The notes beneath the pieces were generated by a model. It saw only the letters and a program-made list of their open reading frames with translations. It had not been told where the DNA came from and searched no databases. Position numbers and translations under genes: made by a program. A stretch of 11,681 nt of DNA from Profundicola sp051011115 (lineage in GTDB: Bacteria; Bacteroidota; Bacteroidia; Flavobacteriales; Weeksellaceae): NCBI GenBank assembly GCA_051011115.1, contig JBPCUN010000022.1, forward strand, positions 1 to 11,681, in the 5' to 3' direction. Shown here one piece after another: positions 7,201 to 11,681 of the stretch. Each line of letters begins with the position of its first letter. Position 1 is the stretch's first letter.

Positions 7201-7349
7201 GTATGGATATCACAGTGTTTACTGATGATTATTTGACTTTTACTTTTGAAGAGCATAAGGTATATATGTTTCATATCGAAACTAGCACTTACAAAGGTAA
7301 GGTTAGTGCCTCTCACCAAAACTCTAGAGAATTAAAAGGAAAAACATGA
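4278..7349 (+). CDS. dnaE: DNA polymerase III alpha subunit, phage DnaE-type replicase
   Basis: A 1023-residue C-family replicative DNA polymerase that adds dNTPs to a primer. The N-terminal PHP domain (1-200) keeps likely metal ligands: HLHTHTRFS (H3, H5), TDHDS (H37), GVELT (E62), H70 and NDVH (D177, H179). The palm has GPGRGSGAGSLIAY (311-324), MPDFDIDF with catalytic D355 and D357, and KFDFLG with D520, matching E. coli D401, D403 and D555. Fingers motifs ALYRPGPMDY (598-607), YQEQIM, and FNKSHAAVYA follow. The perfect beta-clamp-binding pentapeptide QLSLF is at 879-883. After a GHP motif an OB-fold (about 930-1015) runs to the end. The E. coli protein (1160 aa) continues into a tau-binding domain that is missing here. 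It is coupled by ATGA at both ends, to the AAA+ ATPase and to the first exonuclease. Confidence 0.98.
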   Translation: MIHLHTHTRFSVADATPSSKDLAIAAGHGSVLAITDHDSMAGIVEHHNACKAYGVKPVYGVELTTKDNHHLTLLAKNDIGLKNLFQLMITERSYEDIDRASNGIIALSGDLMGAIPLAILNEDKEAAQFHMSTLIDIFGDDFYLENIDHGLKEQKKILDVYQKVSKKYNRQIVTTNDVHYLRPEDYKLQAMLICDQLKVAFDFDFHLNKEAYLKDIQCPVAKYIASQCNVELDLGKSFLPEFPVPDEYEDEYHMIRQVIFDGLKSMGLLKDEYIARVKYELEIIKNMGFIGYYLIVWDFIKYAKDNGISVGPGRGSGAGSLIAYALGITNLDPIRYGLLFERFLNPDRVSMPDFDIDFSNSGRMKVVDYVIKKYGDDSVTQISTFGTLKPRSAWKAAARVLGIGARDSDVVSKMLPDSVKRTESLSDIFTDDGEIRSAYINEYDSLSKYIEERHKKVFPIATRLEGCFSNLGKHAAGVLVSKGNMKDIIPLWLSEEGAHTKYISQLQYVDAEKMGAIKFDFLGLMELDVIDYCLHLINKQEKEVIDVNRIEYVHDPETFEFISTGRTKGVFQIGSTGFMGFVQILKPDVFEDIIAAVALYRPGPMDYKPKGMHEEYADRKNGLSAVSFLHDDMKEILGETYGIIVYQEQIMLLAQKICGYTLGGADLLRRAMGKKKPEEMAKQKQIMISGGLNNGYSQEMLEELWSQIETFARYGFNKSHAAVYAKIAYITAYLKTHYTAELLAAQMQIRFDDTDAIAEFTRDALSFGIKIQRLDVSKSPKNFDVKDGVIRQGLMSVKGITEDAALQIEKNQPYESMTDFVDKNNLTLLQANALIHAGAMDGLLGVRGIYNACIKRAQLLASISSWLKSSRDEKRNPNQLSLFGDISYTLVDEFEPLSRLDLLRLEFESMGQYVSGHPCDEFRDEAMKLGATYISGVTIPDHRFMVCATVRAVEEIKNKNDMPMAFLRVEDESGSMDITVFTDDYLTFTFEEHKVYMFHIETSTYKGKVSASHQNSRELKGKT

Positions 7350-8215
7350 GCAAGATTAGAATCATAAAGGCAGTTACAGTGGGGTCTTATTTTGATGCTC
7401 GCTACAATAAAAGAGCGCCAAACTACGTCACACTCGTAGACACTTCAGGTTTAAGCGAAGATGTTGTCATGGAAAAAGCACGACAAAAGCTTCAAAAGGA
7501 ACACAAAGAGATTGTTCACATTATTTCGTGCGAAGATGCAATTACTTCTGATTATCAAGTAGCCAGTGGTTATGATGACTTACTTAGTAAGAATTGGTGG
7601 GAGGTAAATATCATTGCATTTGACGTTGAGACAACAGGACTGAGTAAGCAGAACGACAGAATCATAGAGATTGGGTTATCAACTTTTAATCTTGGGTCTA
7701 GAAAATTTGAAGATCCAGAGTCTTACTTCTTGAATGATGGTGTACCGGTAAACGAAAAAATAACAGATCTTACTGGTATTTCTCAGGATATGATTGATGA
7801 TGCTCCACCCTTCGCAAAGGTTGCATCAAAACTTTACGACAAATTTCAGAAGGCGGATCTGCTTGTGGCATACAACAGAGGCTTTGATATCGGGTTTGTC
7901 ATGAGTTCTTTTGAAAGGGCTGGCATTAATTCGTTATTCTTCCCGCCTTGCATATGCCCAATGGAGCTTGCAATTAGGATGGATCTCGGAACACCCAACA
8001 ACAAGCTAAAAACAATAGCCGAGTTTCTTGAGGTAGATGGCGAGAACTCTCACCGTGCTGGAGATGATGCTCAATTAGCTGGAGACGTGTTTCTTGCACT
8101 ATCTCGACGAAACAAATTCTTGACTAGAAAGAATTGTACGTTTAGGGATGTCTTGAGGTACTTCGATGCTAATAGATCACACATTTCGGAGAACTATGAA
8201 AATCTTAGTTTTTGA
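7346..8215 (+). CDS. DnaQ-like DEDDh 3'-5' exonuclease with N-terminal extension
   Basis: A 289-residue protein starting at ATG 7346, overlapping the polymerase stop (ATGA). Residues 88-255 are a DEDDh exonuclease: Exo I AFDVETTGL (D93, E95), the ITDLTGI segment typical of the DnaQ family, Exo II AYNRGFDIGFV (D181) and Exo III HRAGDDAQLAG (H236, D241). All five catalytic residues are present. The family removes nucleotides from 3' ends using two metal ions; next to DnaE it is the natural candidate for the proofreading (epsilon) role. It differs from cellular epsilon by an unrecognised 85-residue N-terminal region (IRIIKAVTVGSYF..., then a Lys-rich helix) and by a 35-residue C-terminal tail. 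No clear clamp-binding pentapeptide is seen. A second DEDDh exonuclease follows with a 20-base overlap, so which one proofreads is not decided by the sequence. Confidence 0.93.
   Translation: MSKIRIIKAVTVGSYFDARYNKRAPNYVTLVDTSGLSEDVVMEKARQKLQKEHKEIVHIISCEDAITSDYQVASGYDDLLSKNWWEVNIIAFDVETTGLSKQNDRIIEIGLSTFNLGSRKFEDPESYFLNDGVPVNEKITDLTGISQDMIDDAPPFAKVASKLYDKFQKADLLVAYNRGFDIGFVMSSFERAGINSLFFPPCICPMELAIRMDLGTPNNKLKTIAEFLEVDGENSHRAGDDAQLAGDVFLALSRRNKFLTRKNCTFRDVLRYFDANRSHISENYENLSF
8188..8198 (+). promoter_or_regulatory. Shine-Dalgarno deciding start of second exonuclease
   Basis: GGAG (8188-8191) lies four bases before ATG 8196. This ATG puts the Exo I motif at residues 6-13, as in other DnaQ proteins. 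The in-frame upstream ATG at 8166 would add ten residues (MLIDHTFRRT) with no good ribosome site. Confidence 0.6.
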
Positions 8216-8822
8216 TACAGAAACAACCGGACTAAATCCAACAGAAGACCATATCGTAGAGTTTGGCTGTGTCATTTTTAATGAACATGGAGAAAATATT
8301 TATGAATATAATGATCTTGTAAATACCAAGATTAGAATGGACAAATCTGTTGTAGCTATACACGGCATCAGTAATGCCATGCTTACCGAACGTGGAAGAA
8401 AATGGTCCTTTGTATCAAAAAAAGTAGAAGAGATGCTGGAGGATGCAGATGTCTGGTGTGGTCACAACCTTGAGTTTGACATAAACTTTGTCCGTAATGG
8501 CCTTGAGAATGTAGGCATACAAATGCCCCACAAACCCACAATAGATACATTGGCTATTGCCAGGAGGTACATACCCGAGGCTGTCCTTCGCAAGAAGAAT
8601 CTTGGAGAGCTTTGTAAGTGGCTTAAAGTACCACTTGAACAAGCACACCGAGCATGTGACGACGCTAGAGCTACCGGAAACCTCTTGTTTAAATTATCAG
8701 AAGAGCTTGACATTTCCATCTATGAAATGTTAGAAAGTGATTCGCCCATGATGGGTAAATTCTTATGGGGTAGTGACCCCTTTATTGGACAATTTCTTGG
8801 AAACAGGAAAGATTTTAGGTAG
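8196..8822 (+). CDS. Second DnaQ-like DEDDh 3'-5' exonuclease
   Basis: A 208-residue protein. The DEDDh fold fills residues 1-175: Exo I LVFDTETTGL (D7, E9), VAIHGIS, Exo II GHNLEFDINF (D95) and Exo III HRACDDARATG (H151, D156). All catalytic residues are present, and the size is close to a bare epsilon or RNase T-type enzyme. The last 30 residues (SPMMGKFLWGSDPFIGQF...) are hydrophobic/aromatic and could dock on a partner such as the polymerase, but they match no known motif I can name. The gene overlaps the first exonuclease by 20 bases and its own stop abuts the ribosome site of the GroES-like gene. It may be the proofreading subunit, or a nuclease for primer, RNA or host DNA turnover. Different length and sequence from its neighbour suggest old duplication or independent acquisition. 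Confidence 0.93.
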   Translation: MKILVFDTETTGLNPTEDHIVEFGCVIFNEHGENIYEYNDLVNTKIRMDKSVVAIHGISNAMLTERGRKWSFVSKKVEEMLEDADVWCGHNLEFDINFVRNGLENVGIQMPHKPTIDTLAIARRYIPEAVLRKKNLGELCKWLKVPLEQAHRACDDARATGNLLFKLSEELDISIYEMLESDSPMMGKFLWGSDPFIGQFLGNRKDFR

Positions 8823-8831
8823 GAGATATAT

Positions 8832-9143
8832 ATGGGAAGTAGAGCTAGTCAGGAAATATTGGACAGATATGCAGACCTTCAGCCACGTAACGGCTTGGTG
8901 TTGGTCAAAAAGCATAAGCTCAAATCAGAGTCAGATGCAGGTGTCATCATCAATATCTATGGAGACGACGAACCAAACTATGGTGACGTGTTGGCTGTTG
9001 GTCCCGATGTAAAAGACCTAAAGCCTGGCGACATCGTAGTATTTAATCACTACACTGGCAATCGTATTGACTATAGAGGAGAAAGTCTATTTATGATGCC
9101 GGAAGCTGAGGTCTTAATGACCGTGGATGAAGAGGACTTTTAA
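8832..9143 (+). CDS. GroES-like co-chaperonin
   Basis: A 103-residue protein starting at ATG 8832 with AGGAG (8821-8825) six bases upstream, a strong site. It matches the Cpn10 pattern: LQPRNGLVLVKK (16-27; cellular LxPLxDRVLVK), a mobile loop about 31-48 carrying a hydrophobic VII (38-40) where GroES has IVL, GDVLAVGPD (51-59), LKPGDIVVFNHYTG (63-76) and a final strand LMTV, with an extra acidic tail VDEEDF. GroES forms a seven-fold lid on GroEL, so the phage version probably adapts the host chaperonin to large phage proteins, as gp31 does in phage T4. No GroEL gene is in the window. The stop and next start share TAATG, indicating coupled translation with the HD hydrolase. Confidence 0.93.
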   Translation: MGSRASQEILDRYADLQPRNGLVLVKKHKLKSESDAGVIINIYGDDEPNYGDVLAVGPDVKDLKPGDIVVFNHYTGNRIDYRGESLFMMPEAEVLMTVDEEDF

Positions 9144-9709
9144 TGTATATTACCCTTTCGAGCGGTGGCTATTACACCTTTGGGCAAGAAGAAGATCTGG
9201 ATGTGACTATAGATGACATAGCTAGATCTTTGAGCATGATTGCCAGGTTTAATGGCCATGTGAGTAAGTTTTACTCTGTGGCTCAGCACTCAGTGCTTTT
9301 GTCACGCCTTGCACCAGACGACCTTAAAATGGCCGCACTACTCCATGATGCTTCTGAAGCATACCTTGGAGATATTGTGGCACCTTTAAAGGAATACTTT
9401 AGGGCAAATAGCAATAATGTGTTTTTTGAGCTTGAAGAAAAATTAGAAAAACATATTATGAGTCATCTGAGTAAGACTCACAATTCAACTAAAATTGATT
9501 ACGAGAAAATCAAGGAGTTTCATGAGACAGGATTAGACAAAGAGATCGTAAAATTGGAGTCCCTTTTACTTCAAACAAATAGTAAATGGGCAGAAGGAAC
9601 AAAGTTTAGCTGGGGAAATAATACCGAATTATCAGATTCGATAACAAATTCCTGGCATCAAGAAAAAGCAGAACAAGAGTTTAAAAAACGTTTTTTGGAG
9701 TTACTATGA
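9143..9709 (+). CDS. HD-domain nucleotide phosphohydrolase (YfbR/DatZ-like)
   Basis: A 188-residue HD-superfamily hydrolase starting in the TAATG overlap with the GroES-like gene. The N-terminal half shows the conserved frame IDDIARSLSMIARFNGH, FYSVAQHSVL (H49), ALLHDASEAYLGDI (H68, D69, E72, D77) and, further on, a LDKEIVKLE motif supplying the late Asp (D132). These fit the metal-binding H...HD...D set. Family members remove phosphate from deoxynucleotides: E. coli YfbR acts on dNMPs, and phage DatZ strips triphosphate from dATP in phages with 2-aminoadenine DNA. Substrate cannot be read from the sequence. Beside ThyA and SSB, a role in shaping the dNTP pool is likely. The C-terminal 40 residues (WAEGTKFSWGNN..., then a charged helix) look less conserved. 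It is coupled by ATGA to SSB. Confidence 0.9.
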   Translation: MYITLSSGGYYTFGQEEDLDVTIDDIARSLSMIARFNGHVSKFYSVAQHSVLLSRLAPDDLKMAALLHDASEAYLGDIVAPLKEYFRANSNNVFFELEEKLEKHIMSHLSKTHNSTKIDYEKIKEFHETGLDKEIVKLESLLLQTNSKWAEGTKFSWGNNTELSDSITNSWHQEKAEQEFKKRFLELL

Positions 9710-10119
9710 TTAACAAAGCTACTATTATTGGAAACCTCGGATCAGACCCAGAACTTCGCTACACACAGGGCGGCGATCCAGTGTGCAACTTTAGCGTTGC
9801 CACTTCAACATCATGGACAGATAAAGAGGGTCAAAAGCAGCAGTCTACAGAATGGCATCGAATTGTTGTCTGGGGAAAACCTGCTGAAGCCTGTGAGAAG
9901 TACCTTAAAAAGGGTAAGCAGGTTTACATTGAAGGCCCAATCAAGACAAGATCTTGGGAAGACAAAGACGGTACAAAAAGATATACCGTAGAAATTAATG
10001 CCAACGTTGTTCAGTTCCTTGGCAATTCCTCATCTGATGGGTATTCAAACTCCAGTGAGTCTGATACGTCAAACAACGCCGCTGGTGAAGAATTTAATGA
10101 TGACGACATTCCATTTTAA
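9706..10119 (+). CDS. ssb: Single-stranded DNA-binding protein
   Basis: A 137-residue bacterial-type SSB starting at ATG 9706, overlapping the HD hydrolase stop (ATGA). The OB-fold (1-106) has INKATIIGNLGSDPELRYT, the strand VCNFSVATS, STEWHRIVVWGK, YLKKGKQVYIEGPIKTRSW and YTVEINANVVQFLG, all hallmarks of the family; tryptophans 37, 50, 57 and 84 fit base stacking. A short Ser/Asn-rich linker leads to the acidic tip DDDIPF, the element that docks DnaG, RecQ, RecO, Pol III chi and other partners in bacteria. It should coat single strands at the phage fork and probably recruits host or phage partners through this tip. It is shorter than E. coli SSB (178 aa) because of the short linker. A promoter-like box and a terminator follow. 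Confidence 0.98.
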   Translation: MINKATIIGNLGSDPELRYTQGGDPVCNFSVATSTSWTDKEGQKQQSTEWHRIVVWGKPAEACEKYLKKGKQVYIEGPIKTRSWEDKDGTKRYTVEINANVVQFLGNSSSDGYSNSSESDTSNNAAGEEFNDDDIPF

Positions 10120-10131
10120 TTAAGGTATAAT
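10103..10131 (+). promoter_or_regulatory. Possible sigma70-type promoter with perfect -10 box
   Basis: TATAAT (10126-10131) has a weak -35, ACGACA (10103-10108; 4 of 6), at a 17-base spacer. Start would be near 10138. The -10 sits in the loop of a small 5-bp inverted repeat, TAAGG (10121-10125) and CCTTA (10134-10138). The terminator at 10147-10173 begins about nine bases beyond the predicted start, so this would give either a very short RNA or a read-through transcript for the gene at 10185. Confidence 0.42.
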
Positions 10132-10146
10132 AGCCTTACCCATTTT

Positions 10147-10173
10147 AAAGACCTCTATATGGGGTCTTTTTTT
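10147..10173 (+). terminator. Intrinsic terminator after SSB
   Basis: AAAGACCTC (10147-10155) pairs with GGGGTCTTT (10161-10169) through nine base pairs including one G-U, with a TATAT loop. The strand runs into T (10170-10173), A, then seven more T to 10181. It closes the GroES-HD-SSB run. The next start codon is only 11 bases after the first T run. Confidence 0.9.
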
Positions 10174-10184
10174 ATTTTTTTACT

Positions 10185-10898
10185 ATGCCATTAAAACACC
10201 ACGAAAGAGCACATGAAGGTTTTAAAAGCGAGGATGAAGAAGCATCTTCATTAAAAAGAAAAGGTCATCGAGTTCTTTCCGTTCCAAGAAATAATGCCGG
10301 GTATGATCTGGTAGATAATGGCGAAAAGGTAGATGTAAAGGCCGCGATTGAAACTTCCTATAAAGGATCGGATGGATATCCGATAACTGGTTTTGTCTTT
10401 TCTAATATGAAGAAAAATCCAAAGACAGATAAATACGTATTAAAGTGTATGTCACCTGACAGAAAAAGGGTTCTCAAAACATATGAGATACCTGCAAAAG
10501 AAGTTAAACAGCGAACTTTGACTATTACCAAGAATTCAAAATACGAACCATTCCTAAAAAAAGCATTTATGGCACATCGCCCACACGCGGTAGATCGCAA
10601 CAGGGAGGTGTGGGGTAAATCAGCACAACCCGCTCCCTACAGATCTGGAGATGGTCTGCAAATGGTGGGTACTCAAGAGTCTATAGATCCAAACATGGGT
10701 CGAAAAATTGTCTATCGTACAGGTGGTGCCATTACTGGAGCTATCATAGGCCTTGGTCCTACTAACCTTGGAAGAGTGATATCTGGTCAGGGTAATGTCA
10801 TTGAAGATCTGGCTCCAAATGTGATCCGTGGCCTGATTGGTGCCGCAGTTGGATATAAATCCGGCGAGGTCGCGGAAATAATTAATCGAAATCGGTAA
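10185..10898 (+). CDS. PD-(D/E)xK-like nuclease domain fused to glycine-zipper tail
   Basis: A 237-residue protein. Residues 15-125 fit a PD-(D/E)xK restriction-endonuclease-like fold: an N-terminal helix with E19, AGYDLVDNGEKVDVKAA supplying D41 and D50-x-K52, a strand GFVFSN, then DKYVLKCMS and an IPAKEV...LTITKNSKYEPF ending. This matches the 'GYDLxx...VEVK...FVF...YxIP' layout of that superfamily. A polar linker (130-175) leads to a glycine zipper, TGGAITGAIIGLG (179-191), and a second segment IRGLIGAAVGYKSGEV (214-229), both resembling the minus-strand protein at 2505-2933. ATG 10185 is the only start before an upstream in-frame TAA at 10146-10148. It has no Shine-Dalgarno and lies straight after the terminator. 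A DNA-cleaving virion or anti-host factor is conceivable; a catalytically inactive fold cannot be excluded. Confidence 0.7.
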   Translation: MPLKHHERAHEGFKSEDEEASSLKRKGHRVLSVPRNNAGYDLVDNGEKVDVKAAIETSYKGSDGYPITGFVFSNMKKNPKTDKYVLKCMSPDRKRVLKTYEIPAKEVKQRTLTITKNSKYEPFLKKAFMAHRPHAVDRNREVWGKSAQPAPYRSGDGLQMVGTQESIDPNMGRKIVYRTGGAITGAIIGLGPTNLGRVISGQGNVIEDLAPNVIRGLIGAAVGYKSGEVAEIINRNR

Positions 10899-10906
10899 AA
10901 TTCCCC

Positions 10907-10933
10907 TTGCAAAGCAAATAACAATTCTGTAAT
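10907..10933 (+). promoter_or_regulatory. Weak promoter candidate before the HU-like gene
   Basis: TTGCAA (10907-10912) and TGTAAT (10928-10933; 5 of 6) lie 15 bases apart in the 75-base gap before the HU-like gene. The spacer is short for sigma70. The gap also holds a 4-bp hairpin (TCCC 10944-10947, GGGA 10954-10957). No terminator is visible in it. Confidence 0.25.
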
Positions 10934-10973
10934 CTTCTCTCAGTCCCAATTAAGGGAATGAACAGGAGTTTAT

Positions 10974-11240
10974 ATGAATAAGAAAGATTTTGTTGATCGC
11001 ATTCGCCAAGACCAAGCACTTACTCGTGACGAGGCAGAGACTGCATATTTGTCAGTTCTAGCTGGAATCTCAGAAGCACTCGCTGCTGGTGACAAGGTTC
11101 TTCTCCAGGGTGTTGGTACACTCCGGGCTATTACCAAGCCAGAGAGGGAGGCTCGCGATCCAAGGACTGGAAATAAGATTACCGTTCCAGAACGTCGAGT
11201 AGTCAAATTTACTTCATCGAGCAAACTTGAGGTAGGTTAA
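10974..11240 (+). CDS. HU/IHF-family DNA-binding protein
   Basis: An 88-residue protein starting at ATG 10974 with AGGAG (10964-10968) five bases upstream. The leader AGGAGTTTATATGAA is nearly the same as that of the AAA+ gene. It fits the family: MNKKDFVDRIRQ and DEAETAYLSVLAGISEAL (helices 1 and 2), GDKVLLQGVGTL (39-50; usual GFGTF), then the DNA-grasping beta arm (53-75) with EREARDPRTGNKITVPE including the tip proline of 'IPA' (here VPE, P72), and a final VVKFTSSSKLEV. It is two to five residues shorter at the C-terminus than most HU. HU bends and compacts DNA non-specifically as a dimer, and can aid replication start or packaging. Stop and next start share TAATG, coupling it to ThyA. Confidence 0.95.
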   Translation: MNKKDFVDRIRQDQALTRDEAETAYLSVLAGISEALAAGDKVLLQGVGTLRAITKPEREARDPRTGNKITVPERRVVKFTSSSKLEVG

Positions 11241-11681
11241 TGATTAACGAGGAAGCATACATCAACCTGGTAAAGGACATTCTTGCCGATGGAGAGGCAA
11301 GGGGGGACAGGACAGGTACTGGTACTTTTTCTTTATTTGGGAAAAGTCTTGAATTTGATCTACAGGATTCATTCCCTGCAATTACAACCAAAAAATTATT
11401 TTGGAAGGGTGTAGTGGCTGAATTGTTGTGGTTCTTAAAAGGTAGCGATAATATTCAATACTTATTAGATAACGATGTCCATATATGGGACGAGTGGGCT
11501 GATGAGAATGGAGATGTTGGCCCTATCTATGGTGTTCAGTGGAGGGATTTTGGTGGCGTTGACCAAATAGAGGAAGTTGTTTCCTCGTTAAGAAATAATC
11601 CAGAATCAAGAAGGCATTTGGTGTCAGCGTGGAATGCATCCGAAATAAACAAAATGGCATTACCGCCATGTCATGTTATGT
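11240..11681 (+). CDS. thyA: Thymidylate synthase ThyA, 3'-truncated by window edge
   Basis: The first 147 residues of ThyA, starting at ATG 11240 in the TAATG overlap with the HU-like gene; GAGG (11229-11232) is seven bases upstream. It converts dUMP to dTMP using methylenetetrahydrofolate. Visible motifs are DRTGTGTFSLFG (23-34; phosphate-binding Arg24), FPAITTKKLFWKGV, ELLWFLKGSDN (61-71; E61), WDEWADENGDVGPIYGVQWR (83-102), SRRHL (R124, R125) and LPPCHVM with the catalytic Cys144 right before the window ends. Everything seen matches a full-length, active enzyme of about 260-280 residues; the rest lies beyond the right edge. Phages commonly carry it to raise dTTP during replication. It works with the HD hydrolase and polymerase in nucleotide supply. 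Confidence 0.98.
   Translation, partial: MINEEAYINLVKDILADGEARGDRTGTGTFSLFGKSLEFDLQDSFPAITTKKLFWKGVVAELLWFLKGSDNIQYLLDNDVHIWDEWADENGDVGPIYGVQWRDFGGVDQIEEVVSSLRNNPESRRHLVSAWNASEINKMALPPCHVM

Noticed and set aside
8166..8195. ATG 8166 as start of the second exonuclease
   Set aside because: It adds ten residues before the Exo I strand without a ribosome site; ATG 8196 with GGAG fits better.
8462..8719. Leftward 85-residue frame inside the second exonuclease
   Set aside because: It lies fully antisense to a gene with all catalytic motifs and has no ribosome site or recognisable domain.
10944..10957. Hairpin TCCC-AATTAA-GGGA before the HU-like gene as a terminator
   Set aside because: Only four base pairs and no T run follows; it is too weak to call.
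10899..10973. Possible tRNA or riboswitch in the 75-base gap
   Set aside because: No cloverleaf, no acceptor stem, and the gap is mostly filled by a possible promoter and the HU ribosome site.

Overview
The window looks like part of the genome of a large tailed bacteriophage (Caudoviricetes). It has tightly packed genes with start/stop overlaps (ATGA or TAATG), strong AGGAG-type ribosome binding sites, a tail-fibre-like fragment next to unknown small genes, and a block of replication and nucleotide genes of bacterial ancestry without ribosomal or housekeeping genes around them. Base composition is moderately AT-rich. The host cannot be named from the sequence. A plasmid or an integrated prophage is possible but less likely.

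Left part (1-2933). The window opens in the C-terminal end of a probable virion/tail-fibre protein. A small Trp-rich unknown protein follows, then a three-part protein with a helix-hairpin-helix domain like the C-terminal domain of RNA polymerase alpha, a very acidic linker and an unknown C-terminal domain. A clear intrinsic terminator (1671-1697) closes this group. Two coupled unknown genes come next. The only minus-strand gene (2505-2933) encodes a small glycine-zipper protein; it starts 22 bases from the divergent AAA+ gene.

Central replication block (2956-8822). An AAA+ ATPase with BCS1/FtsH-like motifs is coupled by ATGA to a 1023-residue DNA polymerase III alpha (DnaE type). That is coupled by ATGA to one DnaQ-like DEDDh exonuclease, which overlaps a second DEDDh exonuclease. 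The polymerase has its PHP domain, three catalytic aspartates and a perfect beta-clamp-binding pentapeptide (QLSLF), but stops where the tau-binding C-terminal domain would begin. The layout suggests a compact phage replisome core with proofreading in trans, using a host- or phage-encoded sliding clamp.

Right part (8832-11681). A GroES-like co-chaperonin, an HD-domain nucleotide phosphohydrolase (YfbR/DatZ-like) and SSB form one coupled run ending at a second intrinsic terminator (10147-10173). Then comes an unusual protein with a predicted PD-(D/E)xK nuclease domain and a C-terminal glycine-zipper segment resembling that of the minus-strand gene. An HU-like DNA-binding protein is coupled (TAATG) to thymidylate synthase ThyA, which runs off the right edge. 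Together the genes cover DNA synthesis, proofreading, single-strand protection, DNA packaging/bending, nucleotide supply and protein folding.

No tRNA, rRNA, CRISPR array, insertion sequence or stretch over 300 bases without a gene was seen.
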